A DNA stretch of 36,071 bases, taken from NCBI GenBank assembly GCA_016218805.1, contig JACRCW010000142.1:1-36071 (forward strand), written 5' to 3'. Numbering within the stretch: the stretch's first letter is position 1; the number at the start of each line of letters is the position of its first letter. The translations under genes and the position numbers were made by a program. This stretch comes from Deltaproteobacteria bacterium (GTDB taxonomy: Bacteria; Myxococcota; JACRCW01). Of this stretch, positions 24,212 to 31,353 are shown in pieces. The notes below the pieces were generated by a model, which was not told the DNA's origin, made no database searches, and saw nothing but the letters and a program-made list of their open reading frames with translations.

Positions 24212-25692
24212 CCATTCCCGGCTTCGCAGGTGACCTGCGCCGCCACCCAATTGGCAAGTTCCCCCATCCCGTGTGCGTTGCCCTTCGGGACGCTGAGACT
24301 GGTCGCAAGGTCACTTGAACGCCGGACCATGAGCGCGCGGCCGCGCGGGGGCTCGAAGTTCGCATCGGAGTCCAGGACCTCCTCCCTCAGCGCCTTGTAT
24401 GTCCGCTCGAGCAGCTCGCCCGCCTTCTCGTCGGGGCGAACGGGCGACAGGAACGCATTGGCAAACGTCCTCGGCTGGGCGTCACCGGCTTCGGCCATCA
24501 GCAAGTGGGCCGCGGCATGTGGCGCCGTGGAGCCGAGCTTGGCACCGGGGGTTACGGTCGCCAGCATGTGAGTGAGGTTGTGCAACACCCGCCCCGCGAG
24601 CGCAGCGTCGCCGCTGAGGTTGTCCACGAGCAGGCGAACGTCCACCGCCACGTACGAATAGAACAGGCCGCTGGTCAGCTCCTGCGCGTTGATGTGATCG
24701 CTCCCGGCGTCGCCGTGTTCGAGGTTGCTCATGGCGCTGAAGTAGTCGCTCTCCGCCTGTTCTCCGTGCACGGTGAACGCGTGCGCGACGTGAATGGCGG
24801 CGTCCCCGCGTGCGAAGAGATCGCCGGTGACCATGCGGCCGAACAGCGCGGCGCTGAGGCCCATGTTGGCATGCGATGACTGCCGGAGGCCCTTCTTGCG
24901 CCTGTCCTCTTGGCCGGGGGCCTTCATCGCCTCCAAGTTCTTGGCGTTATTCTTGTCTTTGAGCCAGCCCAGAAGGCGGTCGGCGGTCTTCTCGGCAGGC
25001 GGCCACTCAGCGGGCTTCTCCTTCCCCCCCTGCGCGAGCTCGCGCGCCAAGCTAAGCAGGAACGTCACTTCGGCGCGCCCCAGGACGACGACCTCGGCGG
25101 TCTTGATTTCGCCGGGGGGCTCGCTCTCGGCCACCACCGGCGCTACGGCCGCCCTTGGCTTTCCACTTGTGCGGGCGGGTTTGTCCGCCACCGACGCTTC
25201 CGGCCCATCCTCAGGCGCTTGTTCCGGGTCGACCTGATAGTCCTCCTTCGTCTCTTCGGGCTCGTCCTTCCCCGTCAGGAGCTTCTGCGCCCGCTTGGTG
25301 CGCTTGTCCGCCCCCTTCTTGGCCGTGTCCGTCCCGACCAAGAGCAACGCCGCAACGTGCGCTGCCGCGTGGCGTGCGTTCTCCAGCGGCGCGCCCTCCG
25401 CGACAAGCGGGTCGACGATCTTCTGCTGGAAGATGAGTCGCGAGCGCAGCGAATCATGCTCGGGCACGGTGTCCGCGTTCGTTCCCTTCAGGCCCTCCAC
25501 GCGCCACAACGAGTGCTCGTCGGCATAGGTCCGCCAGTGCTTCTTCAGGCACTGGGAAGAGATCCTGGTCCGCATCACGCCGCCGAACGGCATCCGCTTG
25601 GCGAAGCCGGCATCGTCGCGGTTCAAGAGGCTCGCCGGGTACGACGTCAGCACGTGGAACTGGATGAAACGCGCCTGCTGGTTCTCGGTCAT
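24208..25692 (-). CDS. Cas7e, Cascade backbone, with a large insertion
   Basis: ATG 25692 (MTENQQARFIQFHVLTSYPA) overlaps the stop of the preceding gene (ATGA) and gives 494 aa, far more than the 363 aa of E. coli CasC. The typical N-terminus (SLLNRDDAGFAKRMPFGGVM, RTRISSQCLKKHWR) and C-terminal half (RQSSHANMGLSAALFGRMVT, SALTHAFTVH-like stretch AAIHVAHAFTVHGEQAESDY, then the FYSYVAVDV strand) are intact. Between about 122 and 200 there is a charged, Pro-rich low-complexity insertion (KRAQKLLTGKDEPEETKEDY, EQAPEDGPEAS). A further Lys/Glu-rich extension follows at about 220-270. Both lie between conserved strands, so they should loop out of the backbone. Six copies coat the crRNA in a normal Cascade. 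Confidence 0.94.
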   Translation of the reverse strand: MTENQQARFIQFHVLTSYPASLLNRDDAGFAKRMPFGGVMRTRISSQCLKKHWRTYADEHSLWRVEGLKGTNADTVPEHDSLRSRLIFQQKIVDPLVAEGAPLENARHAAAHVAALLLVGTDTAKKGADKRTKRAQKLLTGKDEPEETKEDYQVDPEQAPEDGPEASVADKPARTSGKPRAAVAPVVAESEPPGEIKTAEVVVLGRAEVTFLLSLARELAQGGKEKPAEWPPAEKTADRLLGWLKDKNNAKNLEAMKAPGQEDRRKKGLRQSSHANMGLSAALFGRMVTGDLFARGDAAIHVAHAFTVHGEQAESDYFSAMSNLEHGDAGSDHINAQELTSGLFYSYVAVDVRLLVDNLSGDAALAGRVLHNLTHMLATVTPGAKLGSTAPHAAAHLLMAEAGDAQPRTFANAFLSPVRPDEKAGELLERTYKALREEVLDSDANFEPPRGRALMVRRSSDLATSLSVPKGNAHGMGELANWVAAQVTCEAGNG

Positions 25693-26207
25693 CGGGTCCG
25701 CCTCTCCCGAGCCGGCCGCGCCGGCTCCGTATCCAGATTCAAAACCGTTCGGGGCCACGCCACGCCCTCTTGCAGGACCGCCCTCACCGAGCGCGCAGAG
25801 GGGTCAAGATGGACCCCGCCGCTGGCCAACCAGTGAAACGGACCATGCGAATGCGGCCGCCGGGTCAGCGCGTCAAGTTCCGGCGCATCTTTCAGGAGCC
25901 ACGCCTTCAGCCAGCGCACCTTCTGCAGGATCTCGGCGGCATTCGAGGTGCCGGCCGGGTGAACCTCGACCCAGACGGCAACCTCCTTCCGCCCGTCGGC
26001 CACGTAGCCGAACCCGTAGTCCCAGCGTGCCGCGTTGGGCCTGGCCTCCCGCGTCGCGCGATCCAAGTCCAGGCTACCCGTGATCCGTCTCCGTCCGGTG
26101 CGAACGTGGGCGCTGTCCGGCCCGAGCGCCCGCAACCCCGGCTTGGTGCGGTCTCTCACCGAAGGCGTCGCATCCACGGCTTGGACGAACTCGGACGCCA
26201 CGCTCAC
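25689..26207 (-). CDS. Putative nuclease-like partner of AAA ATPase-2 (unknown family)
   Basis: I choose GTG 26207 because it makes a GTGA overlap with the ATPase stop; a GTG five codons upstream is also open. The 172-aa product has no hydrophobic segment. The core WDYGFGYVADGRKEVAVWVE, then VHPAGTSNAAEILQKVRWLK, places an Asp (DYGFG), a strand ending in E-V-H, and a Lys-bearing helix in the order expected of a PD-(D/E)XK fold, with His instead of the usual Lys. FHWLASGGVHLDP follows as a beta-rich end. This is a fold guess, not a family match. It is translated between ATPase-2 and cas7e. The parallel with the second ATPase plus PD-(D/E)XK pair upstream supports the reading. Confidence 0.5.
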   Translation of the reverse strand: MSVASEFVQAVDATPSVRDRTKPGLRALGPDSAHVRTGRRRITGSLDLDRATREARPNAARWDYGFGYVADGRKEVAVWVEVHPAGTSNAAEILQKVRWLKAWLLKDAPELDALTRRPHSHGPFHWLASGGVHLDPSARSVRAVLQEGVAWPRTVLNLDTEPARPARERRTR

Positions 26208-27349
26208 GCCCCCTGCCGCCACGCGCGGGCCGCCACGCGGGAAACCACATCGCTGGTGCTGGAGGCGAACCCAGTCAGGCCGCCCCAGGTGCCCTCCCGT
26301 TCGTCGATGGCACCGGGGTCCAGCGCTGAGATGTCCTGGACGTGTCCATCCTGACCGAAGTGGTGAACGCGGATGTCCAGTTCCAGCATGCGCTGGGCGG
26401 CCGGCGTCATTCCGGCCGCGGCGGGTTCATCAAACAACGCCAGCACGTCCCTCGCCACGCCACCCTTCTGACGAAACACGTGTACCGCCCAGAGGAGGTC
26501 CACCACCGTCGACGAATGGGTGGAAAGACAAACGCGGTACCCGCGGTTCAACAACTCAAGCAGCAGCACCAGGCAGGTCGTGATGCCCCTCGGGTGCAAG
26601 CCCGCCTCCAACTCCTCGAGCACCACCCAGCTCACGTCATCCAGACGGCGCTTCTTCTTGCTGGGCAGCAACTCCAGGAGCGCGAGCAGCATCGGAACAA
26701 ACTCGCGCTGCCCAGTGGACCAAGCCGTCACGGGCAACCCGGGCGCCCCGGCGCGCCCAAGCATCAGGCGCTTGCGGCCATTGCGCTCCACGTTCAGCGA
26801 AAAGCCGCCAAAGATCTCCCGCGACAGCGCCTTCCTCACCGGCTCCTTGAGGCGCTGCTCCCGCGGGAACAGGACATCCCCGGCACGCGCGAGTTGCTCC
26901 GCCACCACCCGCACGCGCTCGCTGAACTCGCGCAGCACGTACGGATCACCCGCGCTGAACTCGCCGAACGGCTTAGGCCAGCCCTGCGTCAGTGACAGGA
27001 CCCGCTGCGCTGGGACGTAATAGACGGACGCTGCTTCGCTACCCTTTCGACGCCGCGCCAGGCTGCGCGGACCGTGCTTGCGCCCATCCCAGCCCACGCG
27101 GGTCGCCCGGGTGAAGAGTTGGTGCATGCCCTCGCCGAAGTAGAGGTCCATCAGGCCGGGACCCGCAGCGTCCCACTCGAACCCGTAGCGACCGAGCATT
27201 TGCTGGACGGCCCCCGTGTCGACGAGAAGCTTCATCAACTGCAGCGTCACGCTCTTCCCCGTGGCCTGTGGCCCCACGAACACCGTGAGGTCACCAAAGC
27301 GGATGTCCGCCTGCTTCACCGGGCCGAAGTTGCGGAGTGCGAATCTCAT
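26204..27349 (-). CDS. AAA ATPase-2, OLD/RecF-like ABC-type ATPase inside the cas operon
   Basis: ATG 27349 overlaps the cas11e stop (ATGA); the longer open frame upstream lies inside cas11e. The 381-aa protein opens MRFALRNFGPVKQADIRFGD, the usual start of OLD/RecF-like ATPases. Walker A is GPQATGKS at 26-33. A YYVPAQRVLSL motif lies near 110-120. An ABC-signature-like WSTGQREFVP is at 210-219, Walker B is VVLEELEAGLHP at 242-253, and the switch histidine is in STHSS at 276-280. The protein ends in a short beta-rich part without a TOPRIM domain, unlike OLD or GajA nucleases, so any nuclease would be a separate partner. That is probably the next gene (25689-26207). It is located between cas11e and cas7e. 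No cas function is known to me for this type of gene in I-E operons. Confidence 0.85.
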   Translation of the reverse strand: MRFALRNFGPVKQADIRFGDLTVFVGPQATGKSVTLQLMKLLVDTGAVQQMLGRYGFEWDAAGPGLMDLYFGEGMHQLFTRATRVGWDGRKHGPRSLARRRKGSEAASVYYVPAQRVLSLTQGWPKPFGEFSAGDPYVLREFSERVRVVAEQLARAGDVLFPREQRLKEPVRKALSREIFGGFSLNVERNGRKRLMLGRAGAPGLPVTAWSTGQREFVPMLLALLELLPSKKKRRLDDVSWVVLEELEAGLHPRGITTCLVLLLELLNRGYRVCLSTHSSTVVDLLWAVHVFRQKGGVARDVLALFDEPAAAGMTPAAQRMLELDIRVHHFGQDGHVQDISALDPGAIDEREGTWGGLTGFASSTSDVVSRVAARAWRQGA

Positions 27350-27861
27350 GACACCTTCTTCTCCGGCTTGCTGAAATAGCCGCGCGCCAGCGCCCGGCGC
27401 ACGCCGTCCGCTCCCTCCGTGTCCGCGGTGAGGATGAGGGAAGCGGCCCAACTCCAGTCCACCGCCTGCCCCTTGACCTTGAGATACCGCGCAAGCCGGG
27501 GCAGCTCATCCAGCAACTGGTCCCGGTTCATGCGCATCAACCGGACGAACCGCGCCTCCGAGTAGCGCACCTCCGCGAGCACCCGCCCAAGCCCGGCGCC
27601 TCGCCGATGAAGACTGCGCAAGTGCGCCAGCCCGGCAAGGATCGCCGCCCAGCGCTCTTCGTGGTCCGTGCGCGCTGGGTCAGAGGATGGAAGCAGGTCG
27701 TCCAGGTACAGCGCCACCGCCTTGAAGAACGCGGGACCGGGTGCAGCTTTCGCACGCATCCGTCTCAACTCCGCCAACTCGCCCGGCCCGAAGGGGCCGT
27801 GCTGCCCCATCGCAGCTCCGAGTCGGTGCACCGCGGTTGTGGACGCTGATTCGCCGCTCAT
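27346..27861 (-). CDS. Cas11e (Cse2/CasB), Cascade small subunit
   Basis: The 171-aa helical protein starts at ATG 27861, overlapping the cas8e stop (ATGA). Segments such as GPFGPGELAELRRM, RFVRLMRMNRDQLLDELPRL and the ending GVRRALARGYF match Cse2, whose C-terminal RxxWARDYY-like motif this resembles. The length is in the usual range (about 160-190 aa). Two copies form the belly of Cascade and stabilise the R-loop. It is followed directly by ATPase-2, which breaks the usual cas11e-cas7e neighbourhood. Confidence 0.9.
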   Translation of the reverse strand: MSGESASTTAVHRLGAAMGQHGPFGPGELAELRRMRAKAAPGPAFFKAVALYLDDLLPSSDPARTDHEERWAAILAGLAHLRSLHRRGAGLGRVLAEVRYSEARFVRLMRMNRDQLLDELPRLARYLKVKGQAVDWSWAASLILTADTEGADGVRRALARGYFSKPEKKVS

Positions 27862-29387
27862 GGGTGCACCTCCTCGAAAGCGCTGTTTCGCTTCTCGCGT
27901 TCAGCGAAGTAGTCCTTCAGCTTGGCCTGCGCGCGCGACTCGAAAACGCCGCGCGCCTTTGCCGCCGCCCTGAGACGGCGGGCGTCTGGTATTGGCATTC
28001 CGTGCTCGGCGGCATCGAGAATGGCCTCGGCGAGGTGATAGAGGCGCTTCTGCCAGGCGACGTTTCGTTCCCGCTCAGGAAGTTCAAACTCCTGCCAGAG
28101 CGCCTCGAAGAAGATGGGATCCACCGCGCGGTCCAGCCCCTGGTAATACGTGTCCGGGACGGACCCGCCGCATGCGAGTGCCTTCAGCGCGGGCCGCAGG
28201 ACGTCCTTCGACACCAGGTCCACCAACTTGATCCTCTTGTTGGCCGTCTCCGACAGCGACTCGCGCTGCTCCGCGAACAGCCGGCGTTTGCGGGCGTCCA
28301 ACCGAATCCGACGCTCGTGGAGTCCTTCAGTCCTCCCATCGCCGCGGGTCAAGGCTGCCCCCAACCAGATCATTTCGGGGGCGTCCCATGGCTGGACGGT
28401 CGCGGCCGCTGACGGAACCCAATCCGAACCCCACAACAAGGCCGAAGTCATCTGGTAAGTGAATCCTTTGTAGGCGATGCACAGTGCCTTTCCGTCCTTC
28501 CGCGCCACGGGGATCCACGGGTCACCGACGTTCCCCTTGGCAGCGTTCGCATCGAGGCGCTTCGCTGCGGTCGGAGTGAACCGCACGACCAAACCTCCGT
28601 CCCAGGCGACCCGAACACGTCGGCACACCTCAAGAAAGTGCGGCGCGCACTCCGACAGGTTGCTGCTGTGCTCCCCGTCCCAGGGTTCCAGCCAGAGCAG
28701 GCGTGTCCCCATCATCGCCATTCGCGCCTGACGTGCCAGGTCATCGAAACCCGCCAGCATCACGCGCACATCGCGCACGAAGAAGTCAGATGGGCTTGGG
28801 CCGGGCGCCATCGCGACCCGCGGCCGGTTGGCGGAACCCCCATTCATTCTTGCGATGCCATAGAGCCTGGAACCGGAGTAGCCCTGCATCGTCTGCAACG
28901 TCATCAGTGCAAGGACCCACGCCTCGATTTCGCCCGGAGCCACCGTCCCTTCCTTGAGATCATGGCCCTTGGCCGAAACCAGCATGTCCAGCTCGTCGGG
29001 CGTCAGCTTCTGTTCGAACCCGGTCAGGCTCCCTTCCAACACCGGCGGCTGCAGGAACGCCGGCTTCGTCAGGTCATCCACCACCAGGCACCACGGCTCC
29101 ACCGCGCCGTCCGTCAGTCCGATGATGAGGTCGCGCCATGCTCCCTCAACCTGCTTGACGTCCGTCTTCCCCGCCTTCTGAAGCGCCAGCGCCGCCAACT
29201 GCGCGAGGAACATGCACCACGGGTGGTACTGGTGCGCGCGAACCTTCGGAAAGTCGACGACGTCGCCCGCCCCCAGTGCGGCGAGCAGCCCCGGCATGGT
29301 CGCTGCGTGACGGACGCGGGCGCCGTCCCGCCAATGGAGCAGTGGTTCATCGAGAAGGTTGAACCGGCACCGGTCAGGCGTCGCCAT
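27858..29387 (-). CDS. Cas8e (Cse1/CasA), Cascade large subunit
   Basis: The 509-aa protein starts at ATG 29387 (MATPDRCRFNLLDEPLLHWR), with the FNLL.EPLL opening of Cse1. The family block MQGYSGSRLYGIARMNGG lies at 167-184, followed by RPRVAMAP. The C-terminal third is a helical bundle, as expected (YYQGLDRAVDPIFFEALWQE, YHLAEAILDAAEHGMP). Cas8e reads the PAM and recruits Cas3. The length agrees with E. coli CasA (502 aa). Its start overlaps the end of the nuclease-like gene by 14 bp, so it is coupled to a non-cas gene. Confidence 0.94.
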   Translation of the reverse strand: MATPDRCRFNLLDEPLLHWRDGARVRHAATMPGLLAALGAGDVVDFPKVRAHQYHPWCMFLAQLAALALQKAGKTDVKQVEGAWRDLIIGLTDGAVEPWCLVVDDLTKPAFLQPPVLEGSLTGFEQKLTPDELDMLVSAKGHDLKEGTVAPGEIEAWVLALMTLQTMQGYSGSRLYGIARMNGGSANRPRVAMAPGPSPSDFFVRDVRVMLAGFDDLARQARMAMMGTRLLWLEPWDGEHSSNLSECAPHFLEVCRRVRVAWDGGLVVRFTPTAAKRLDANAAKGNVGDPWIPVARKDGKALCIAYKGFTYQMTSALLWGSDWVPSAAATVQPWDAPEMIWLGAALTRGDGRTEGLHERRIRLDARKRRLFAEQRESLSETANKRIKLVDLVSKDVLRPALKALACGGSVPDTYYQGLDRAVDPIFFEALWQEFELPERERNVAWQKRLYHLAEAILDAAEHGMPIPDARRLRAAAKARGVFESRAQAKLKDYFAEREKRNSAFEEVHP

Positions 29388-30012
29388 CGGGCAAATCCTT
29401 GTTGGGTGTCATGCCGGCGCTCCAAAGGAGCGCCCGGAAGGACTGCTCAAGGCGGTTGCGGTCGGCGTTGCTGAACTGTGCGGCGGCGCGGGTCACTTCG
29501 CGCCCGCCGACAACGTCGACCTTGACGGTCGGCTCGCTCCTGCTCCGCATCCGGGAGAACAGCGCCACCTGGACGACGGCGTGCTCCTTTGCCGGCATCA
29601 CCTCCAGCACGTCGTCTCCATCCCGCCATTGGTCGTGGTGGGTGTCACCGTGCGCGGGTTTCCCGCCCGCACGCCCGTATGGATGAAAGTGCCTAATCAT
29701 AGAGTCGAGTTGTTCCTCGGCGTCTCGAGCCTTGCCTTTCTTCCCCTTTCTTGGATCATCCGTGCCCTTCAACTCCACAAACACGACGTGGCTGACGCCA
29801 TCCAACTCACCGATGAGAACGCTCTCCGGGACCCGGACTCCGGGGCCCCACTTCACATGTTTCGCGTCGTCCAGCTGATACGCCACGAGGGGCTCGTCGT
29901 GCGTGACCACGAGAACCTGCTCGGTCCGGCCCCCGCGCACTTCCACGGCATACCTCGCCCTCGTCCGGGTTCGGCCGGGCTGGGGCCTCCTGAGTTCCGC
30001 CAGCCTATCCAT
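29374..30012 (-). CDS. PD-(D/E)XK-like nuclease, partner of AAA ATPase-1
   Basis: The 212-aa protein (start ATG 30012) contains a clear PD-(D/E)XK core: ELDG at 69-72 supplies the Asp (D71), VVFVELKG at 76-83 gives the E80-x-K82 pair, and DAEEQLDSMIRHF at 97-109 is the following helix with Q101. The N-terminal strand region (EQVLVVTHDEPLVAYQLDDA) precedes it, and a basic, His-rich segment (GDTHHDQWRDGDDV) follows. Such enzymes cut DNA with metal ions, so a DNase role is inferred, not shown. It overlaps ATPase-1 by 8 bp and cas8e by 14 bp, which forces co-expression with both. I do not recognise a named family. Confidence 0.7.
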   Translation of the reverse strand: MDRLAELRRPQPGRTRTRARYAVEVRGGRTEQVLVVTHDEPLVAYQLDDAKHVKWGPGVRVPESVLIGELDGVSHVVFVELKGTDDPRKGKKGKARDAEEQLDSMIRHFHPYGRAGGKPAHGDTHHDQWRDGDDVLEVMPAKEHAVVQVALFSRMRSRSEPTVKVDVVGGREVTRAAAQFSNADRNRLEQSFRALLWSAGMTPNKDLPDGDA

Positions 30013-31258
30013 GTCGCCTCCGAGCGCGCCGCGCCCGCGTCACGCCGATCAGGTTGAGGGCCCCTGAGAGTTCGTCTGAAACCCTTCCCAGCTCCGTCTC
30101 ATCAAGGAACCAGGTTCCTTCCTGGACGAGCGAGCGCGGCGGCGCACCTTCTTCATCAAACGCATAGACGGCCAGCTTCTGCCCTGGCACGCGTACCCAC
30201 GGGTCAGGCACTCCTTCAATGCTGTCCGCGCCCAATTCCGCCGCCTGCACCAAGTTGTTCACCGCGTAAAGGATCGTCAGGGAGTGGGTCGTCATTACCA
30301 CCCGGAACCCGTGACGGACGAGGAACGCGAGAATCTCCACCATGGCCACTTGGGCCGATGGATGCAGATGGATCTCCGGCTCTTCGACGAAGACTGTGAA
30401 ACGTTTGGAAATCGCCTTTTGCTGCCGCAGAAGGAACAGTGCCTGCGCAATGTGTGCAATCGGCCAGTTCGCGCGCTGGCCGGAGGACGCCATGTCGATA
30501 TCGAATTGCCGGCGTGTTGGGCCACCGAACGTCCACTTCCATTGTGAGCCATACTTGGCCGCAGCGCCCCGAAGGGCGGTTTCGGCGCGATCAGCGACCC
30601 ACTGGGATTCCGCGGGAAGCCCACCGGCGGCAGCGGTGCTCAGCGCCGCAGCAGAGGTGTCCAGCCAATCTGAAAACAGCCCATAGGTCAGCGGGAGGTT
30701 CAACAGCTTTCCCGCTGCCGCGCGCTTCAACTGCGAGACAATCAGACGCTCGGTGGGGATGAACACCGCGTGCCTGCGGGGCTCCCGGGGCATGGCGACC
30801 GCGGCATTCACCAACTCACGAAGCGCCTTGGCCGGCAAGATCTGTCTGGTGGCGGACTGAGCGTTGAACCGCAATGCCTTGTCCTGAGGGATGTCCGGAC
30901 GGTCAAAGGGCCTGCCTCGCCTCCATTCGATGGTCGCGGAAGGGTTTGCGAAAGTTCCGAATGCGCGGTCGCTGCTTCGAAGGCGATCCAACAAATACCT
31001 GACAATCACGTTGGCCCCACGCCCGTCGGATTCTTCTTGTGCTCCCGCCGCAAAAGCAGAGAGGTAGGGCAGTTCTTCAAAGAAGTAGAGACTCTGGGCG
31101 ACCAAAGACTTTCCAGTGCCCTGCGGACCCACGAGAATGGTGAACGGCTTTATGTGCAGAGTGCACGGTGCGACCACTGGCCCCAGCGCACCTTTCGCGA
31201 TGCGAAACACGTCGGTGTCGCGCCCAACCTCACCGCCGTTCTTCAGCACTGATGGCAT
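30005..31258 (-). CDS. AAA ATPase-1, OLD/RecF-like ABC-type ATPase inside the cas operon
   Basis: The 417-aa protein starts at ATG 31258, preceded by a strong AAAGGAG site. Walker A is GPQGTGKS at 44-51. A FIPTERLIVSQ motif lies at 166-176, an ABC-signature-like ASSGQRANWP at 257-266, Walker B FVEEPEIHLHP at 290-300, and the switch histidine is in TTHS at 323-326. The tail (about 345-417) is beta-rich and then basic (TRARRARRRHG), with no TOPRIM or HNH. The plan is the same as ATPase-2 (26204-27349), including the P-x-x-R motif, so the two are probably distant paralogues. It is the first gene after cas3, 81 bp away, and its partner is the nuclease-like gene that follows. Similar ATPases drive Septu, Gabija and OLD defence. 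Confidence 0.88.
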   Translation of the reverse strand: MPSVLKNGGEVGRDTDVFRIAKGALGPVVAPCTLHIKPFTILVGPQGTGKSLVAQSLYFFEELPYLSAFAAGAQEESDGRGANVIVRYLLDRLRSSDRAFGTFANPSATIEWRRGRPFDRPDIPQDKALRFNAQSATRQILPAKALRELVNAAVAMPREPRRHAVFIPTERLIVSQLKRAAAGKLLNLPLTYGLFSDWLDTSAAALSTAAAGGLPAESQWVADRAETALRGAAAKYGSQWKWTFGGPTRRQFDIDMASSGQRANWPIAHIAQALFLLRQQKAISKRFTVFVEEPEIHLHPSAQVAMVEILAFLVRHGFRVVMTTHSLTILYAVNNLVQAAELGADSIEGVPDPWVRVPGQKLAVYAFDEEGAPPRSLVQEGTWFLDETELGRVSDELSGALNLIGVTRARRARRRHG

Positions 31259-31353
31259 TGCGGACTCCTTTGGCGGTGGTATTTGAAGCGGGCGGGGTCG
31301 CCGACTCTGTGCTCATTTTCACGATGGAACCGGCTCGGATCAGACTTGGTCAT
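31243..31353 (-). CDS. Possible 36-aa bridging ORF between cas3 and ATPase-1
   Basis: ATG 31353 lies inside the last codons of cas3, with GGAGGTG a few bases upstream. The frame runs through the 81-bp gap and stops inside the first codons of ATPase-1. The product is basic, begins MTKSDPSRFHRENEHR and ends in CHQC. If translated it would couple cas3 to ATPase-1, as the other junctions of this operon do. It may equally be chance; there is no homologue I recognise. Confidence 0.25.
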   Translation of the reverse strand: MTKSDPSRFHRENEHRVGDPARFKYHRQRSPQCHQC

